Below are positions 54,321 to 62,303 of a stretch of 64,000 nt of DNA, piece after piece. Each line of letters starts with the position of its first letter. The first letter of the stretch is position 1. The notes beneath the pieces are model-generated. The model was not told where the DNA came from. It did not search any database and saw only the letters and a list, made by a program, of their open reading frames with translations. Made by a program: the position numbers and the translations under genes. The DNA comes from Streptomyces cavernae (GTDB lineage: Bacteria; Actinomycetota; Actinomycetes; Streptomycetales; Streptomycetaceae), in assembly GCF_004023625.1 (NCBI RefSeq), contig NZ_RPDJ01000001.1, positions 434,001 through 498,000 of the forward strand. Direction: 5' to 3'.

Positions 54321-54517
54321 CTAGTGCCGCAACAGGCAACGTTCGCCCCGTCGCGACGCCGGGGACGCCCTCTCACCGCACCGGCCGAAAGCCCAAGTAC
54401 GTCCAGTACGAGGACTTCCGGCCGGCCCTCCCCCAAGCTCTTCGAGCAGGGGGTACCCCCAGAGGACGCCCCGGACGCCGCTGATTGACGGGCAAGCGTT
54501 GCCTGCCGCGGCACTAG
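54321..54517. mobile_element. 189-bp MITE with CTAG target duplication
   Basis: Element at 54325-54513 with terminal inverted repeats: TGCCGCAACAGGCAACGTT at the left, and at the right the reverse complement of TGCCGCGGCAGGCAACGCT (3 mismatches of 19). It is bordered by CTAG on both sides, a 4-bp target duplication of the YTAR type. The interior contains a palindrome-rich stretch (GGCCGAAAGCCCAAGTACG...GACTTCCGGCCGG). No coding capacity. CTAG duplication and the TIRs fit an IS5-type transposase acting in trans. Confidence 0.85.
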
Positions 54518-54556
54518 TTCGAGGAGCATTTCGACTCATCGGTAGCCTGCATCACC

Positions 54557-54994
54557 ATGATGCGCGCTTGGATCCTGCCGATGCTGCTTGTGCTCAGCGG
54601 CTCAGCCGTCGCGACTGGGCAGATCTTCCAGGGGAGCCCCGGCACAGCCGCAGCACTCCTGCCGGCGTTCCTGGCGCTCGCCGGCGTGAGCTCACCCCTG
54701 ATCTTCCCGAGGTCGATCGGTGAGCAGGAGGCACAACGCCGCAGCGCGGTCGACGGCCGACCGGTCGTCTTCTGGCGGCCGGGCTGCAAGTACTGCATAC
54801 GACTGCGAATCCGGCTGGGCCGCAGCGCCCGCCAGCTGCATTGGGTCAACATCTGGCGCGACCCGGCAGGAGCCGCAGCGGTGAGAGCAGCCAACGAGGG
54901 CAACGAGACCGTGCCGACCGTCGTCGTGGCGGGCCAGCCGCACACCAACCCCGACCCCGATTGGGTGCGCGAACAGCTCTCCCCTTCCGCATGA
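54557..54994 (+). CDS. Membrane-anchored glutaredoxin/thioredoxin-fold protein
   Basis: 145 aa from ATG at 54557 or 54560. Two N-terminal membrane helices (WILPMLLVLSGSAVATG and AALLPAFLALAGVSSPLIF) are followed by a glutaredoxin-like domain: RPVVFWRPGCKYCIRLRIRL with redox pair C77-x-x-C80, then ANEGNETVPTVVVAG with the cis-Pro loop (TVPT). It is a mycoredoxin-type module. Depending on topology it reduces disulphides or mycothiol mixed disulphides at the membrane. Its neighbours are redox-response gene pairs. Confidence 0.85.
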   Translation: MMRAWILPMLLVLSGSAVATGQIFQGSPGTAAALLPAFLALAGVSSPLIFPRSIGEQEAQRRSAVDGRPVVFWRPGCKYCIRLRIRLGRSARQLHWVNIWRDPAGAAAVRAANEGNETVPTVVVAGQPHTNPDPDWVREQLSPSA

Positions 54995-55094
54995 TCAGGA
55001 ACCGCGCCCTACGGTGAGACACCCGCAGACACAAGCACACAGAGGCCGGGGCTCGGGAACGACCTGTCAGATCGCGAGCCAGGCCGCGAAACAC

Positions 55095-56030
55095 CTACTT
55101 GCTCTCGGTGCTGAAGGTGCCGGTGCTGTGGCTGATTCGGTCCTGCAGGGCCTGCCAGCTTCGTGCGTCGGCGCTGAGGACGTCGTGCAGGTAGGCGGAG
55201 ACGGCGTCGGCGACGAGGACGACGCGGGCGGGGTCCTCGTCGGTGGTGTCCTTGGCGGCCTCGCCGGAGATTCCGCCGAAGAGGTGCTCGCCCTCGGCGA
55301 TGGTGAGCAGTCGCTTCGGGCCCGGGCTGAGGTGGTAGGCATCGGTGAACCATTCCGGTCCGCGGGTAGTCATCACCGACTGGTCCTTTCCGCCGGCGAT
55401 GACCAGGGCGGGGGCGGTCATGCCGGAGAAGTCCGGGCGCGCGAACGGGAGATACTTGAGCGCGAAGGGCGTCAGGGCGTCCCCGGCACCGGCCGCCGCG
55501 ATGAGCGCGCCCGCCTTGACGGCGGGGTGGGAGAAGTCCTCGCCCGGGTTGCCCTCGGTGTCGAGGACGCGGGCGCCCAGGAGGGCTCCGGCGGTCTGTG
55601 CTCCCCAGGAGTGCCCGACGACAGCGACGAGATCGCGGTCGACGCGCGCGGCCAGACCGCTGACCTGGTCGAGGATGTCCCCGAGGCCGTCCAGGACTCT
55701 GTGCAGATCGGCTATGCGCACGCGCCAGATGGTGGCGAAACGGGGATCGTCGAAGCCGATGCCGTGGCGGCGGGAGTCCAGATGGGTGGGCTGCACCACG
55801 ACGAACCCGGCAGCGGCCCAGCGGTCGACGAGGGGCTCGTAGCCGTCCATCGACCAGGCGTTGCCGTGGGAGAAGACGATGACGGGCAGGTCGCTCCCGT
55901 CGACCGGTGCGGTGACCTTGACCTGCAGGTCGATGCCGCGGTCGGTGGTGGGAACGGTGATGGGCTTGACGGCGATGACCTGACGGTTGAGCGTGGCCGT
56001 GGGGCGGCTCTGGCCGGAGTGAAGTTCCAT
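55095..56030 (-). CDS. Alpha/beta-hydrolase (esterase/lipase-like)
   Basis: 311 aa from ATG at 56030. Motifs: VIVFSHGNAWSMDGYEPL (oxyanion HG), VGHSWGAQTAG (nucleophile elbow, Ser), then PALVIAGGKDQSV (acid) and IAEGEHLFGG (His). Cleaves an ester or amide, or related bond. It is divergent from the HxlR gene and shares an operator with it, the arrangement of a small electrophile- or quinone-sensing regulon. Confidence 0.9.
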   Translation of the reverse strand: MELHSGQSRPTATLNRQVIAVKPITVPTTDRGIDLQVKVTAPVDGSDLPVIVFSHGNAWSMDGYEPLVDRWAAAGFVVVQPTHLDSRRHGIGFDDPRFATIWRVRIADLHRVLDGLGDILDQVSGLAARVDRDLVAVVGHSWGAQTAGALLGARVLDTEGNPGEDFSHPAVKAGALIAAAGAGDALTPFALKYLPFARPDFSGMTAPALVIAGGKDQSVMTTRGPEWFTDAYHLSPGPKRLLTIAEGEHLFGGISGEAAKDTTDEDPARVVLVADAVSAYLHDVLSADARSWQALQDRISHSTGTFSTESK

Positions 56031-56054
56031 GGCGTCGACGTTAGGAAGCCGATA

Positions 56055-56071
56055 GGTACCAAATGGTAACC
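56055..56071. promoter_or_regulatory. HxlR-type operator GGTACC-AAAT-GGTAACC
   Basis: Imperfect inverted repeat centred between the divergent hydrolase and HxlR genes, AT-rich compared with surroundings. Similar TACC...GGTA sites are bound by HxlR/DUF24 regulators. It probably overlaps the promoters of both genes. Confidence 0.65.
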
Positions 56072-56079
56072 TTCGGCTC

Positions 56080-56487
56080 GTGAACATGACCGCAGACGAC
56101 CTGGCGAGCGCGGCAAAGGACCTGGCAGCGGGCACGGTGTTCCTCGCCGACTGTCCCGCACGGCTGGCGATCGAGATCATCGCCAACAAGTGGTCCGTCG
56201 TTGTCCTGTTCGCTCTCACCGGCGGACCCAAGAGACACAGGGAACTCGTCACGCTGTCCGGCGGGATCTCGCGCAAGGTACTGACGCAGACCCTTCGCCG
56301 CCTGCAGAGCAACGGCCTGGTCGACCGGCAGGTGTACGCCGAAGCGCCGCCGCGGGTCGAGTACAGCCTGACCACGCTCGGCCAGACACTCCAGGAGCCG
56401 ATCGCGATGCTGACCGAGTGGGCGCGAACCAACGGCGAAGCTGTCGTCGACTTCCGGGAGTCGGCAGCCGCCAGGTCGATCGACTGA
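56080..56487 (+). CDS. HxlR/MarR-family winged-helix regulator
   Basis: 135 aa from GTG at 56080 or ATG at 56086. HxlR signature: LADCPARLAIEIIANKWSVVVLFALTGGPKRHRELVTLSGGISRKVLTQTLRRLQSNGLVDRQVY. The cysteine in ADCPAR is the conserved redox-sensing Cys of DUF24 regulators such as YodB/HypR. Oxidation or S-alkylation of that Cys changes DNA binding. It most likely represses itself and the divergent alpha/beta-hydrolase. Confidence 0.93.
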   Translation: MNMTADDLASAAKDLAAGTVFLADCPARLAIEIIANKWSVVVLFALTGGPKRHRELVTLSGGISRKVLTQTLRRLQSNGLVDRQVYAEAPPRVEYSLTTLGQTLQEPIAMLTEWARTNGEAVVDFRESAAARSID

Positions 56488-56905
56488 GAGGAAACTTTCG
56501 GCGGGCTTGGCCTTGCGCCGGGTCGGCGCACAGTTCGGCGTTCGCGGGAGGCCGTCCGCGCCGGGCATACGGATGTCCAAAGCTCCACTGACAGGGCCGC
56601 CCCGGGCCGCCCTCCCGCCACGGGGTCGGGAGGGCGCCCGGCACCGAGGGCCACAGCACAGCCCCGCATGCACTACCTGACGCCCGATTTCGCCAAGCGG
56701 CTGGCGGCCTGGGAGAAGAAGAATGGGGCGGACGGCGTCCTGCGAAGCGTCTCACACGATGGCGGGCAGCCGGCTCCCCCGACCTTTCAGCATTCGGTAT
56801 GACGTCACCGCGGACGCCCAGCGGGTGTGGGTCGGCGTGTGGGTCGGCGATCCCGATGGCCCGTCCTGGAAGCTGCCGCTGGAGGTCCTGAACGGCGCTC
56901 AGTGC
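56488..56905. other. Region without a convincing gene
   Basis: About 420 bp. A 44-codon plus-strand frame at 56668-56802 (MHYLTPDFAKRLAAWEKKNG...) begins well but lacks a ribosome binding site and has no recognised family. A second frame then reads RYDVTADAQRVWVGVWVGDPDGPSW, as if the gene continued after a frameshift. Possibly one broken small gene. Confidence 0.35.
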
Positions 56906-57094
56906 TTACGCCGCATGGCCGTGTCCGCCCTCGTCGTCTCCGCGAGGGCGGCGTTCCGGGACCAGGTGGTCCAGCTCCGAGCGGTCGTGGCAGTTTTCGC
57001 ACAACCAGTGCCCGGGCCGCACTTCGTACTCCCCGTCGGCTCGGCACTGGTCGCTGTTCAGGCCTGAGCATTCGTGTCCCCCACCATTCCCCAT
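56906..57094 (-). CDS. Candidate small cysteine-rich protein
   Basis: 62 aa from ATG at 57094 with high-GC codon use. Four cysteines are placed as in a zinc ribbon: HECSGLNSDQC (Cx7C) and LCENCHDR (CxxC), then a charged HLVPERRPRGDDEGGHGH tail. It reads like a small HNH/zinc-finger fragment with a LDHLVPERRPRG piece (HNH endonucleases have D-H-x-x-P). No ribosome binding site and no partner gene are apparent, so it may be a remnant of a larger HNH protein. Confidence 0.35.
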   Translation of the reverse strand: MGNGGGHECSGLNSDQCRADGEYEVRPGHWLCENCHDRSELDHLVPERRPRGDDEGGHGHAA

Positions 57095-57403
57095 GACTGT
57101 GACGGTCCGTCAGGGCGGGTGGTCCGGGGAGGGGTATGCGGGGGCGCACGGTCGCTCGAGCCCGGCAAGGCACCACCCGCGTCTCCGGCGGTGACAAAAC
57201 CGGGCGGGCCGTCTGTGGCACCCTGCGGCGCCATTCAGCGGCGTGGCGTTGGCGGGGTGCGATTCCGGACCAACGCTTGTCTCTCACACAGAGCACTGAT
57301 GTGACCGCCCTTGCAGAACGCCTCGCCGCTCCCCAACACACACCCGCCGGCCCAACTCCCAGAGAGCTCGGAACGACCAGCGGCTTCATCCCTCTGACCC
57401 AGC

Positions 57404-57955
57404 TCACGAACACCCTCTCTGCGAAGACACCGGGTCAGCGCGACATGCAAGATACCGATCGAAAATCTCCTGACTATCAGGAGTGAAGGTCCACTGCCGC
57501 AGAGTCCGCCGCAGCTCGGACTCGGTCAGCCACCCGTGCCAGGCCACCTCTCCCGGGTCGGGGGTGACGGTCTCCGCAAGCACGGCATCGCACACCCCAA
57601 GCCAGTGAGGGCTGAGCCCACCCCGGTTGAGGAACTTGAACCGAAAACACACTGCCGCCCGCGTCCCCAGCTCCTCACTGAGCTCGCGGGCAGCCGCCTG
57701 CTCATAGGACTCGCCGACTCCCGCAGCGCCCCCGACACCGAGTTCGTAGTGCCCTGGGAAACGGGACAGCTGCTCGGCACGCCGATGGACGAGAAAGCGA
57801 CCTTGCCCATCGCGGCACACGAGCACGCCAACCCGGTGCAGCCAGCCCTCCCGGACTGCCTCCCTCCGGCTGACCACTCCCAGCACTCGGTCCTGAGCAT
57901 CGACACGCTCCACGAGTTCATGCACGACGCACACGGTCCCAGACACCACTGACAC
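57404..57955 (-). CDS. Nudix hydrolase (IPP-isomerase-like type)
   Basis: 183 aa from ATG at 57955. The Nudix box at about 74-97 is GGAAGVGESYEQAAARELSEELGT, matching GxxxxxExxxxxxxREUxEExGU. N-terminal DRVLGVVSRREAVREGWLHRVGVLVCRDGQGRFLVHRR is typical of the YfcD/IDI-like subfamily, active on NDP-X or isoprenyl-type diphosphates. The substrate is not determined. Gene overlaps nothing and has no evident operon. Confidence 0.92.
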   Translation of the reverse strand: MSVVSGTVCVVHELVERVDAQDRVLGVVSRREAVREGWLHRVGVLVCRDGQGRFLVHRRAEQLSRFPGHYELGVGGAAGVGESYEQAAARELSEELGTRAAVCFRFKFLNRGGLSPHWLGVCDAVLAETVTPDPGEVAWHGWLTESELRRTLRQWTFTPDSQEIFDRYLACRADPVSSQRGCS

Positions 57956-58091
57956 CTGACCGAAATGCCCAGAGGGTCAGGCCTTGGCTCCGTCGGGCGA
58001 CCTCCACTACACCGAAGGAAAGGTCACGCTCCTGTCTCGGTTCTCAATAACTTGTCCAGCAGCCTTCTACGCTGGTCAGGCCGCTACTCGG
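57956..58091. other. Intergenic region
   Basis: About 135 bp carrying the promoter side of the Nudix gene. Nothing else is recognised. Confidence 0.4.
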
Positions 58092-58400
58092 TCAGTAACT
58101 GCTGGCCAGTGTGCGGTCGAGGAGGGGCAGCAGGCGGTCCCAGTGGCGCTGTAGTCCGGCGGGGTCGAAGGCATCGGTGTCGGACATGGTGAATCCGTGG
58201 ACGGTGCCAGGGGTAGATCTCGGCGGTGTGGTCGACCTTCGCGGCGTCCAGGGCCCGGTTGAGCTCGCCGAGCCCAGTCACAGTGCGGCGCGACATTCCT
58301 GGCTCGGCCAGGAGCCGGCGTCTCTCCTCCCATCGGCCGTCGTCCACGCGATCTCGTACCCCGCCTCGTCGGCGTACATGGAAACGTGCCCAGCCCCGGG
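58092..58400 (-). pseudogene. Frameshifted dienelactone-hydrolase C-terminal remnant
   Basis: The minus strand ends GTVHGFTMSDTDAFDPAGLQRHWDRLLPLLDRTLASSY and a stop at 58092-58094, the C-terminus of dienelactone-hydrolase proteins with the active-site His in TVHGF. The preceding LGELNRALDAAKVDHTAEIYP is in a different frame. One extra T near 58213 (CCCCTGGCACC) splits them. Further upstream the gene degrades (ADGRWEERRRLLAEPGMSRR). The enzyme is not functional. Confidence 0.65.
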
Positions 58401-58595
58401 AGTGGACCGTCCGGCCACCGTCCGTCCGGTCGGCCGAGGAAGGGCATGGGGCCTTGGGCGATTCTCCGGGTTTCGCAGACGACACGCCCTTGAGCAGCTG
58501 CCTCGGCCCGTCTGACGGCCCTGGTGAGGACGTTCGCGGGCGATGCCTGCCTTCGTGGTGGCCGGCGTCCGGGAGGGACACTTGCCTGCCGAGTC
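58401..58595. other. Intergenic region
   Basis: About 195 bp between the dienelactone-hydrolase remnant and the P450 stop. No gene or terminator is clear. Confidence 0.35.
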
Positions 58596-59786
58596 TCAGA
58601 GCACGACGTCGAGTCGCGCCGGACGGCGGATCATGACGAGGCCCTCAGGTGGCTCGCGTTGGTAGCCGGGAGCGAGACGCAGGTTGGGGAAGCGGTCCAG
58701 CAACTGCTCCAGGACGACGCGGGCCTGAAGTCGGGCCAGTGGTGCGCCGAGGCAGGTGTGGATGCCGTAGCCGAAGGTCATGGTGGTGGCCTGTCCGGTG
58801 GGCCGGTCGAGCGAGTAGTCCGCGGCGTCGGTGCCCCAGGCCTGTTCGTCCCAGTTGGCGGACTGGAGGCTGACGGCGAGGCGGTCGCCGGGCTTGACGG
58901 GACAGCCGGAGATCTCCCGTTCCTGCGTGACCGTACGCAACACGTACTGCAGGGGCGCGTCGTGGCGCAGTGACTCCTCGATCGCGGCGGGGACGAGCGA
59001 CCGGTCGGCGAGGAGGCGTTCCCAGCGGGTGTGGTCGACGAGCAGTTCGTGGAGCAGGTTGGTGATCAGGCTCGCGGTGGTGTCCGTGCCGGCCAGGATC
59101 AGCTGGAAGGAGTGGATGACGGCTTCTACCGGGGTGAGCGGTGGCTCGCCGTCGGCGGGGTGCGCGAGACCGTCCAGGACGTCCGCCCCGGTGGACGGGG
59201 CGGCGGCGCGGGCGGCGAGCTGCTCTCCGAGGTAGCCGGTGAGGGCCCCGAACTCCGGCATGTCGGTCCGCAGTTCGGGGAGGATGTCGTCGATCGCGTC
59301 GGCCCACTGGTGCAGACGCTCCCAGTCCTGCTCCGGCAGGCCGAGGAAGGCGTACACCACCCGGGTCGGGATCTGACGGGCCAGGTCGGTGTAGATCTCG
59401 GCCTTCTGGCCGGGCTGCCAGGTATCCAGGACGCCGGCCACGATCTCGCGGACGCGCGGTTCCTGCGCGCGGAGCTTGGCCGGAGCGAACCAGCGCCTGA
59501 GGCGCCCGCGTAGCGCCGTGTGGTAGGGCGGGTCCGCCATGGTGATCGGGATGGCGGGGAGGTCGGCCGTCCTGGTGCCGCCTTCCAGGGAGAAGTTGTC
59601 GACGGACGAGTACGTCTCGTGGTCGGTGAGCACGCCTCGTACGTCCTCGTGGCGGGCGAGGAAGTGCACACCGGGGCGAGGTTGGGACACCGGGCAGTGA
59701 TCACGGGCTTCGGCGAGCCGGGCCGCGGGATCGGCGTGGTGGGCGGGATCGATCGGATCGTAGGGGGCAGGGTGCGGGTGAGCCAT
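58596..59786 (-). CDS. Cytochrome P450
   Basis: 396 aa from ATG at 59786. I-helix LAGTDTTASLI (oxygen-activating Thr), K-helix EESLRHDAPLQ (ExxR-type), and heme loop FGYGIHTCLGAPLARL with C345 as the thiolate ligand. A bacterial soluble class-I P450 that takes electrons from the ferredoxin and reductase of the same operon. The substrate is not predictable; the neighbouring FAD monooxygenase and shared TetR operators suggest an aromatic or terpenoid oxidation route. The start is 10 bp after the reductase stop. Confidence 0.95.
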   Translation of the reverse strand: MAHPHPAPYDPIDPAHHADPAARLAEARDHCPVSQPRPGVHFLARHEDVRGVLTDHETYSSVDNFSLEGGTRTADLPAIPITMADPPYHTALRGRLRRWFAPAKLRAQEPRVREIVAGVLDTWQPGQKAEIYTDLARQIPTRVVYAFLGLPEQDWERLHQWADAIDDILPELRTDMPEFGALTGYLGEQLAARAAAPSTGADVLDGLAHPADGEPPLTPVEAVIHSFQLILAGTDTTASLITNLLHELLVDHTRWERLLADRSLVPAAIEESLRHDAPLQYVLRTVTQEREISGCPVKPGDRLAVSLQSANWDEQAWGTDAADYSLDRPTGQATTMTFGYGIHTCLGAPLARLQARVVLEQLLDRFPNLRLAPGYQREPPEGLVMIRRPARLDVVL

Positions 59787-59796
59787 GGTGACGTCC

Positions 59797-60927
59797 TTAC
59801 GTGCGGGCTGGGGCAGGGGCGGGTATTCCGGCGCCGAGCCGCTTGAGTTTGATGACGGGGAGGCGGTGATTGACGGCGACGGCTGTGGCTGAGCCCCCTT
59901 CGTCGTGCCATCGAAGGAGCATGCTGCGGTCGTTCACCGATCCGGCGAGGATGTCGGGGGTCCCCGTGAGCGGCAGTTCGCCGCTGATCTTGATGTCGAG
60001 TCCGCACTGCTCGGTCCAGAAGTACGGGTCCGGTCGGTAGGGCCGCGCCGACGCGCCCTGCAACAGGCCGGCCGCGGCCGCCCGGCCCTGCTCGACAGCG
60101 TTGGTCCAGTGAGGGGTTCGGCGTCCCTGCCGTGACACGACGTCCCCGGCGGCGACCACGCCGGGAGCGACGCGGCAGCAAGCGTCGGCGATCAGGCCGC
60201 CACCGGCGTCCAGGGGCAGGCCCGAGTCCCTGAGCCAGTCGGTGTTCGGTACATCGCCCACCGCGCACACGATCACGTCGGCCTCCAGGACCGACTCGCC
60301 GCAGCGCACGCGGTGGTCGCCCATCACGGTGACGCCGTCCGGCGCGACGCGGATCCGTATGCCGTGGTCACGCGCGGCCGCGACGGCGAGATCGGCCAGC
60401 CACGGCCCGAGCAGCCTGAGCAGCGGCGGGACGACGTCGACCACGGTGACCTCCAGGCCAAGTGCGCGGCAGGTCGAGGCGACCTCCATGCCGAGGAAGC
60501 CGCCGCCCAGCACGATCGCGCTGCGGGCGGTGGCCAGCCGGTCGGCGAGGGCCTCGGCGTCGTCCAGAGTGCGCACCACCAGGTCGGCGTCGCCGGTCAG
60601 GCGGCGTGCCCGGGCCCCGCTGGCGACGACCAGCCCGTCGTACGGCACCTCGGTGCCATCGGCCAGCGTCACCGCACGGCCGCGGGCGTCCAGCCGTACG
60701 GCCCGTGTCCCGGTACGGAGCTCGATGTCCTCGCCCGGCGCGGGAAGCAGGGCGGATTCCGCGGGTTCCCGGCCGGCGAGGACTCCCTTGGACAGCGGGA
60801 CGCGAGAGTAGGGCTGGTGAGGTTCTTCGGACAGGACGGTCACTCGTCCGTCGAAGCCCCCGGCCCGCAGGCTCTCCGACGCCGTCAGCGCGGCGATGGA
60901 TCCGCCGACGACAACGATCCGCCTCAC
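59797..60927 (-). CDS. NAD(P)H ferredoxin reductase (FAD, rubredoxin-reductase-like)
   Basis: 376 aa from ATG at 60927, overlapping the ferredoxin stop by 4 bp (ATGA). Rossmann motifs are RRIVVVGGSIAALTASESLRAGGF (FAD) and AIVLGGGFLGMEVASTCRALGLEVTVVD (NAD). PGVVAAGDV is the FAD-binding C-motif, and the YFWTEQCGLDIKISGEL strand is typical of BphA4/putidaredoxin-reductase-type enzymes. It passes electrons from NAD(P)H to the ferredoxin for the P450. Confidence 0.94.
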   Translation of the reverse strand: MRRIVVVGGSIAALTASESLRAGGFDGRVTVLSEEPHQPYSRVPLSKGVLAGREPAESALLPAPGEDIELRTGTRAVRLDARGRAVTLADGTEVPYDGLVVASGARARRLTGDADLVVRTLDDAEALADRLATARSAIVLGGGFLGMEVASTCRALGLEVTVVDVVPPLLRLLGPWLADLAVAAARDHGIRIRVAPDGVTVMGDHRVRCGESVLEADVIVCAVGDVPNTDWLRDSGLPLDAGGGLIADACCRVAPGVVAAGDVVSRQGRRTPHWTNAVEQGRAAAAGLLQGASARPYRPDPYFWTEQCGLDIKISGELPLTGTPDILAGSVNDRSMLLRWHDEGGSATAVAVNHRLPVIKLKRLGAGIPAPAPART

Positions 60928-61118
60928 GGCTCAACCTTCAGCGCCGCGACGGGGCACACCCGCACGGCGGCGGCGACGGCCCTCTCGTCCTTCGGGGTCA
61001 CCTCCTCGTGGGTGAGGTGCAGCTCGCCTTCGTCGTCGAGCCGGAAGACCTCGGGCGCGGTCTGCTCACACAGGCCGTGTCCCTCGCAACGGTCGAAGTC
61101 CACCAGGATCCTGGACAT
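60924..61118 (-). CDS. [3Fe-4S]-type ferredoxin
   Basis: 64 aa from ATG at 61118. Cluster ligands are C11 and C17 in CEGHGLC (CxxHxxC, where His replaces the usual second Cys) and C55 in VCPVAAL. With three cysteines it carries a 3Fe-4S cluster, as in P450-partner ferredoxins of Streptomyces (FdxH-type). Partner of the reductase and P450s in this operon; starts 1 bp after the stop of the truncated P450 gene. Confidence 0.95.
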   Translation of the reverse strand: MSRILVDFDRCEGHGLCEQTAPEVFRLDDEGELHLTHEEVTPKDERAVAAAVRVCPVAALKVEP

Positions 61119-61119
61119 C

Positions 61120-61383
61120 TCACTGCCCTTCCGTGCGTACCGTGACGGGCAGCGAAGCCATGCCCCGGACGGCGTTGTTGAGCCGGTCGGCCAGAGCCGC
61201 GCGGCCGTGGTCGTATCGGGGAAGGCCCCAGGCGCCGTAGGCGGTCAGCCGTACCGCGCGGTCGGCTTCCCGGAGTTGGGGGAGCGCGGGGTGGCGGTCG
61301 TGCAGCACGTCGGAGGTGAACAGGTTCACGTCGGAGGCGAACAGGTCGACGTCGGAGGTGGGCAGAGGCAAGGTCGCATGCAT
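61120..61383 (-). CDS. Internally deleted cytochrome P450 (87 aa), likely non-functional
   Basis: ATG at 61383 has GAAGGAGAG upstream, and the frame stays open to TGA at 61120. Residues 1-70 are the N-terminus of a P450 (READRAVRLTAYGAWGLPRYDHGRAALAD) and residues 71-87 are its C-terminus (LNNAVRGMASLPVTVRTEGQ). The roughly 300 residues between, with the I-helix, ExxR and heme Cys, are gone without a frameshift. The N-terminus also contains a duplicated heptapeptide (SDVDLFA / SDVNLFT). The gene keeps its place in front of the ferredoxin, so it may persist as a leader. Confidence 0.8.
   Translation of the reverse strand: MHATLPLPTSDVDLFASDVNLFTSDVLHDRHPALPQLREADRAVRLTAYGAWGLPRYDHGRAALADRLNNAVRGMASLPVTVRTEGQ
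61307..61365. repeat. 21-bp tandem repeat inside the truncated P450
   Basis: Nearly three units of ACGTCGGAGGTGAACAGG plus three bases (61307-61327, 61328-61348, partial 61349-61365) with few changes. They encode SDVNLFT/SDVDLFA repeats. Replication slippage in the N-terminal part of the already deleted P450. Confidence 0.8.
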
Positions 61384-61489
61384 CGACAACTCTCCTTCGA
61401 GTTGCTCGGGCCACGACGGGGATCCGGAGTCGGGAGAGGGCCTGAGCCGTCGGCACGAGGGTGTGGGAAGAGAAGAGAGCGAACGGGCG

Positions 61490-61507
61490 TGTGAACCAAC
61501 ACTCACA
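61490..61507. promoter_or_regulatory. TetR operator copy 3, TGTGAA-N6-CTCACA
   Basis: One mismatch from the perfect dyads at 62281-62298 and 62304-62321, about 105 bp before the start of the truncated P450 / ferredoxin operon. It suggests that the same TetR controls this operon. Confidence 0.65.
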
Positions 61508-61587
61508 CTGTGGGGAGCATGAGCTCACAACCATTCGTGTCGCGTCAAGCCCCCGCGCGCACTTGCGCGCAACGGCGAGCCAGGATG

Positions 61588-62235
61588 TCAGCGGCCGTCC
61601 GGGGTGGCGAGGAGGTAGGAGATGACCGCGGTCTGGAGGTGACTGCGCAGTTCGTTCCAGGGCAGCGGGCGGTCGGACTCGAGGAACTCGCCCTGGGTGA
61701 CGCGGTGCGCAATCGCGGCGTAGACCAGGCGGAAGGCGAAGTCCAGCGCGGCCGCGGGATCCCGGTGCGCGACGGGGATGTGACGCAGAGCCTCGGCGAA
61801 GTTGCGGTTGCCCTCGACGCTGACGCGCGAGCCCTCGACCCGTACCGCTTCGTGCCGGGTGCCGAGCAGCAGGAAGACACGGAGCAGGCCCTCGTGGGCG
61901 TGGAAGGCGTCGGTGATCGCGCCGACCGCCTCGGCGATCGCCACGGCCGGATCGCGCAGGAGCCGCAATCGCTCCGGGGACATGCGCTGCGTGATCTCGG
62001 CTTGGAGGTTCTCGGTGAAGGCATGCTGGATGGCCAGCAGGAGTCCTTCCTTGTCGCCGAACCGGCGGTAGATGCTGCCGACCGCCATGCCGGCCCGCTC
62101 GGCGACCGCGGCCACGGTCAGCGCGTCCGCTCCGCCCTCTTCGAGCAGTGCGTACCCGGCCCGCATGAGGTCCTGCTGCGAACGGCGACTGCCTTCCCGG
62201 AGGGCGGCAGGCCTGCGGGTGGGGGACTCGGTCAT
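61588..62235 (-). CDS. TetR-family transcriptional regulator
   Basis: 215 aa from ATG at 62235. HTH: LTVAAVAERAGMAVGSIYRRFGDKEGLLLAI at about 40-70. C-terminal helical ligand domain (FRLVYAAIAHRVTQGEFLESDRPLPW). Divergent from the FAD monooxygenase, with two perfect operators between the genes. It probably represses the monooxygenase and, through the third operator, the P450-ferredoxin operon. The inducer is likely an aromatic or terpenoid substrate. Confidence 0.93.
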   Translation of the reverse strand: MTESPTRRPAALREGSRRSQQDLMRAGYALLEEGGADALTVAAVAERAGMAVGSIYRRFGDKEGLLLAIQHAFTENLQAEITQRMSPERLRLLRDPAVAIAEAVGAITDAFHAHEGLLRVFLLLGTRHEAVRVEGSRVSVEGNRNFAEALRHIPVAHRDPAAALDFAFRLVYAAIAHRVTQGEFLESDRPLPWNELRSHLQTAVISYLLATPDGR

Positions 62236-62280
62236 CTGCGCAGTTTACAGACCAGGCTCTTGACGTCCGTGTTGCCGGCA

Positions 62281-62298
62281 TGTGAATCTCGCTTCACA
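62281..62298. promoter_or_regulatory. TetR operator copy 1, TGTGAA-N6-TTCACA
   Basis: Perfect dyad TGTGAA-TCTCGC-TTCACA in the divergent gap between the TetR and monooxygenase genes. Confidence 0.8.
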
Positions 62299-62303
62299 CA
62301 AAA

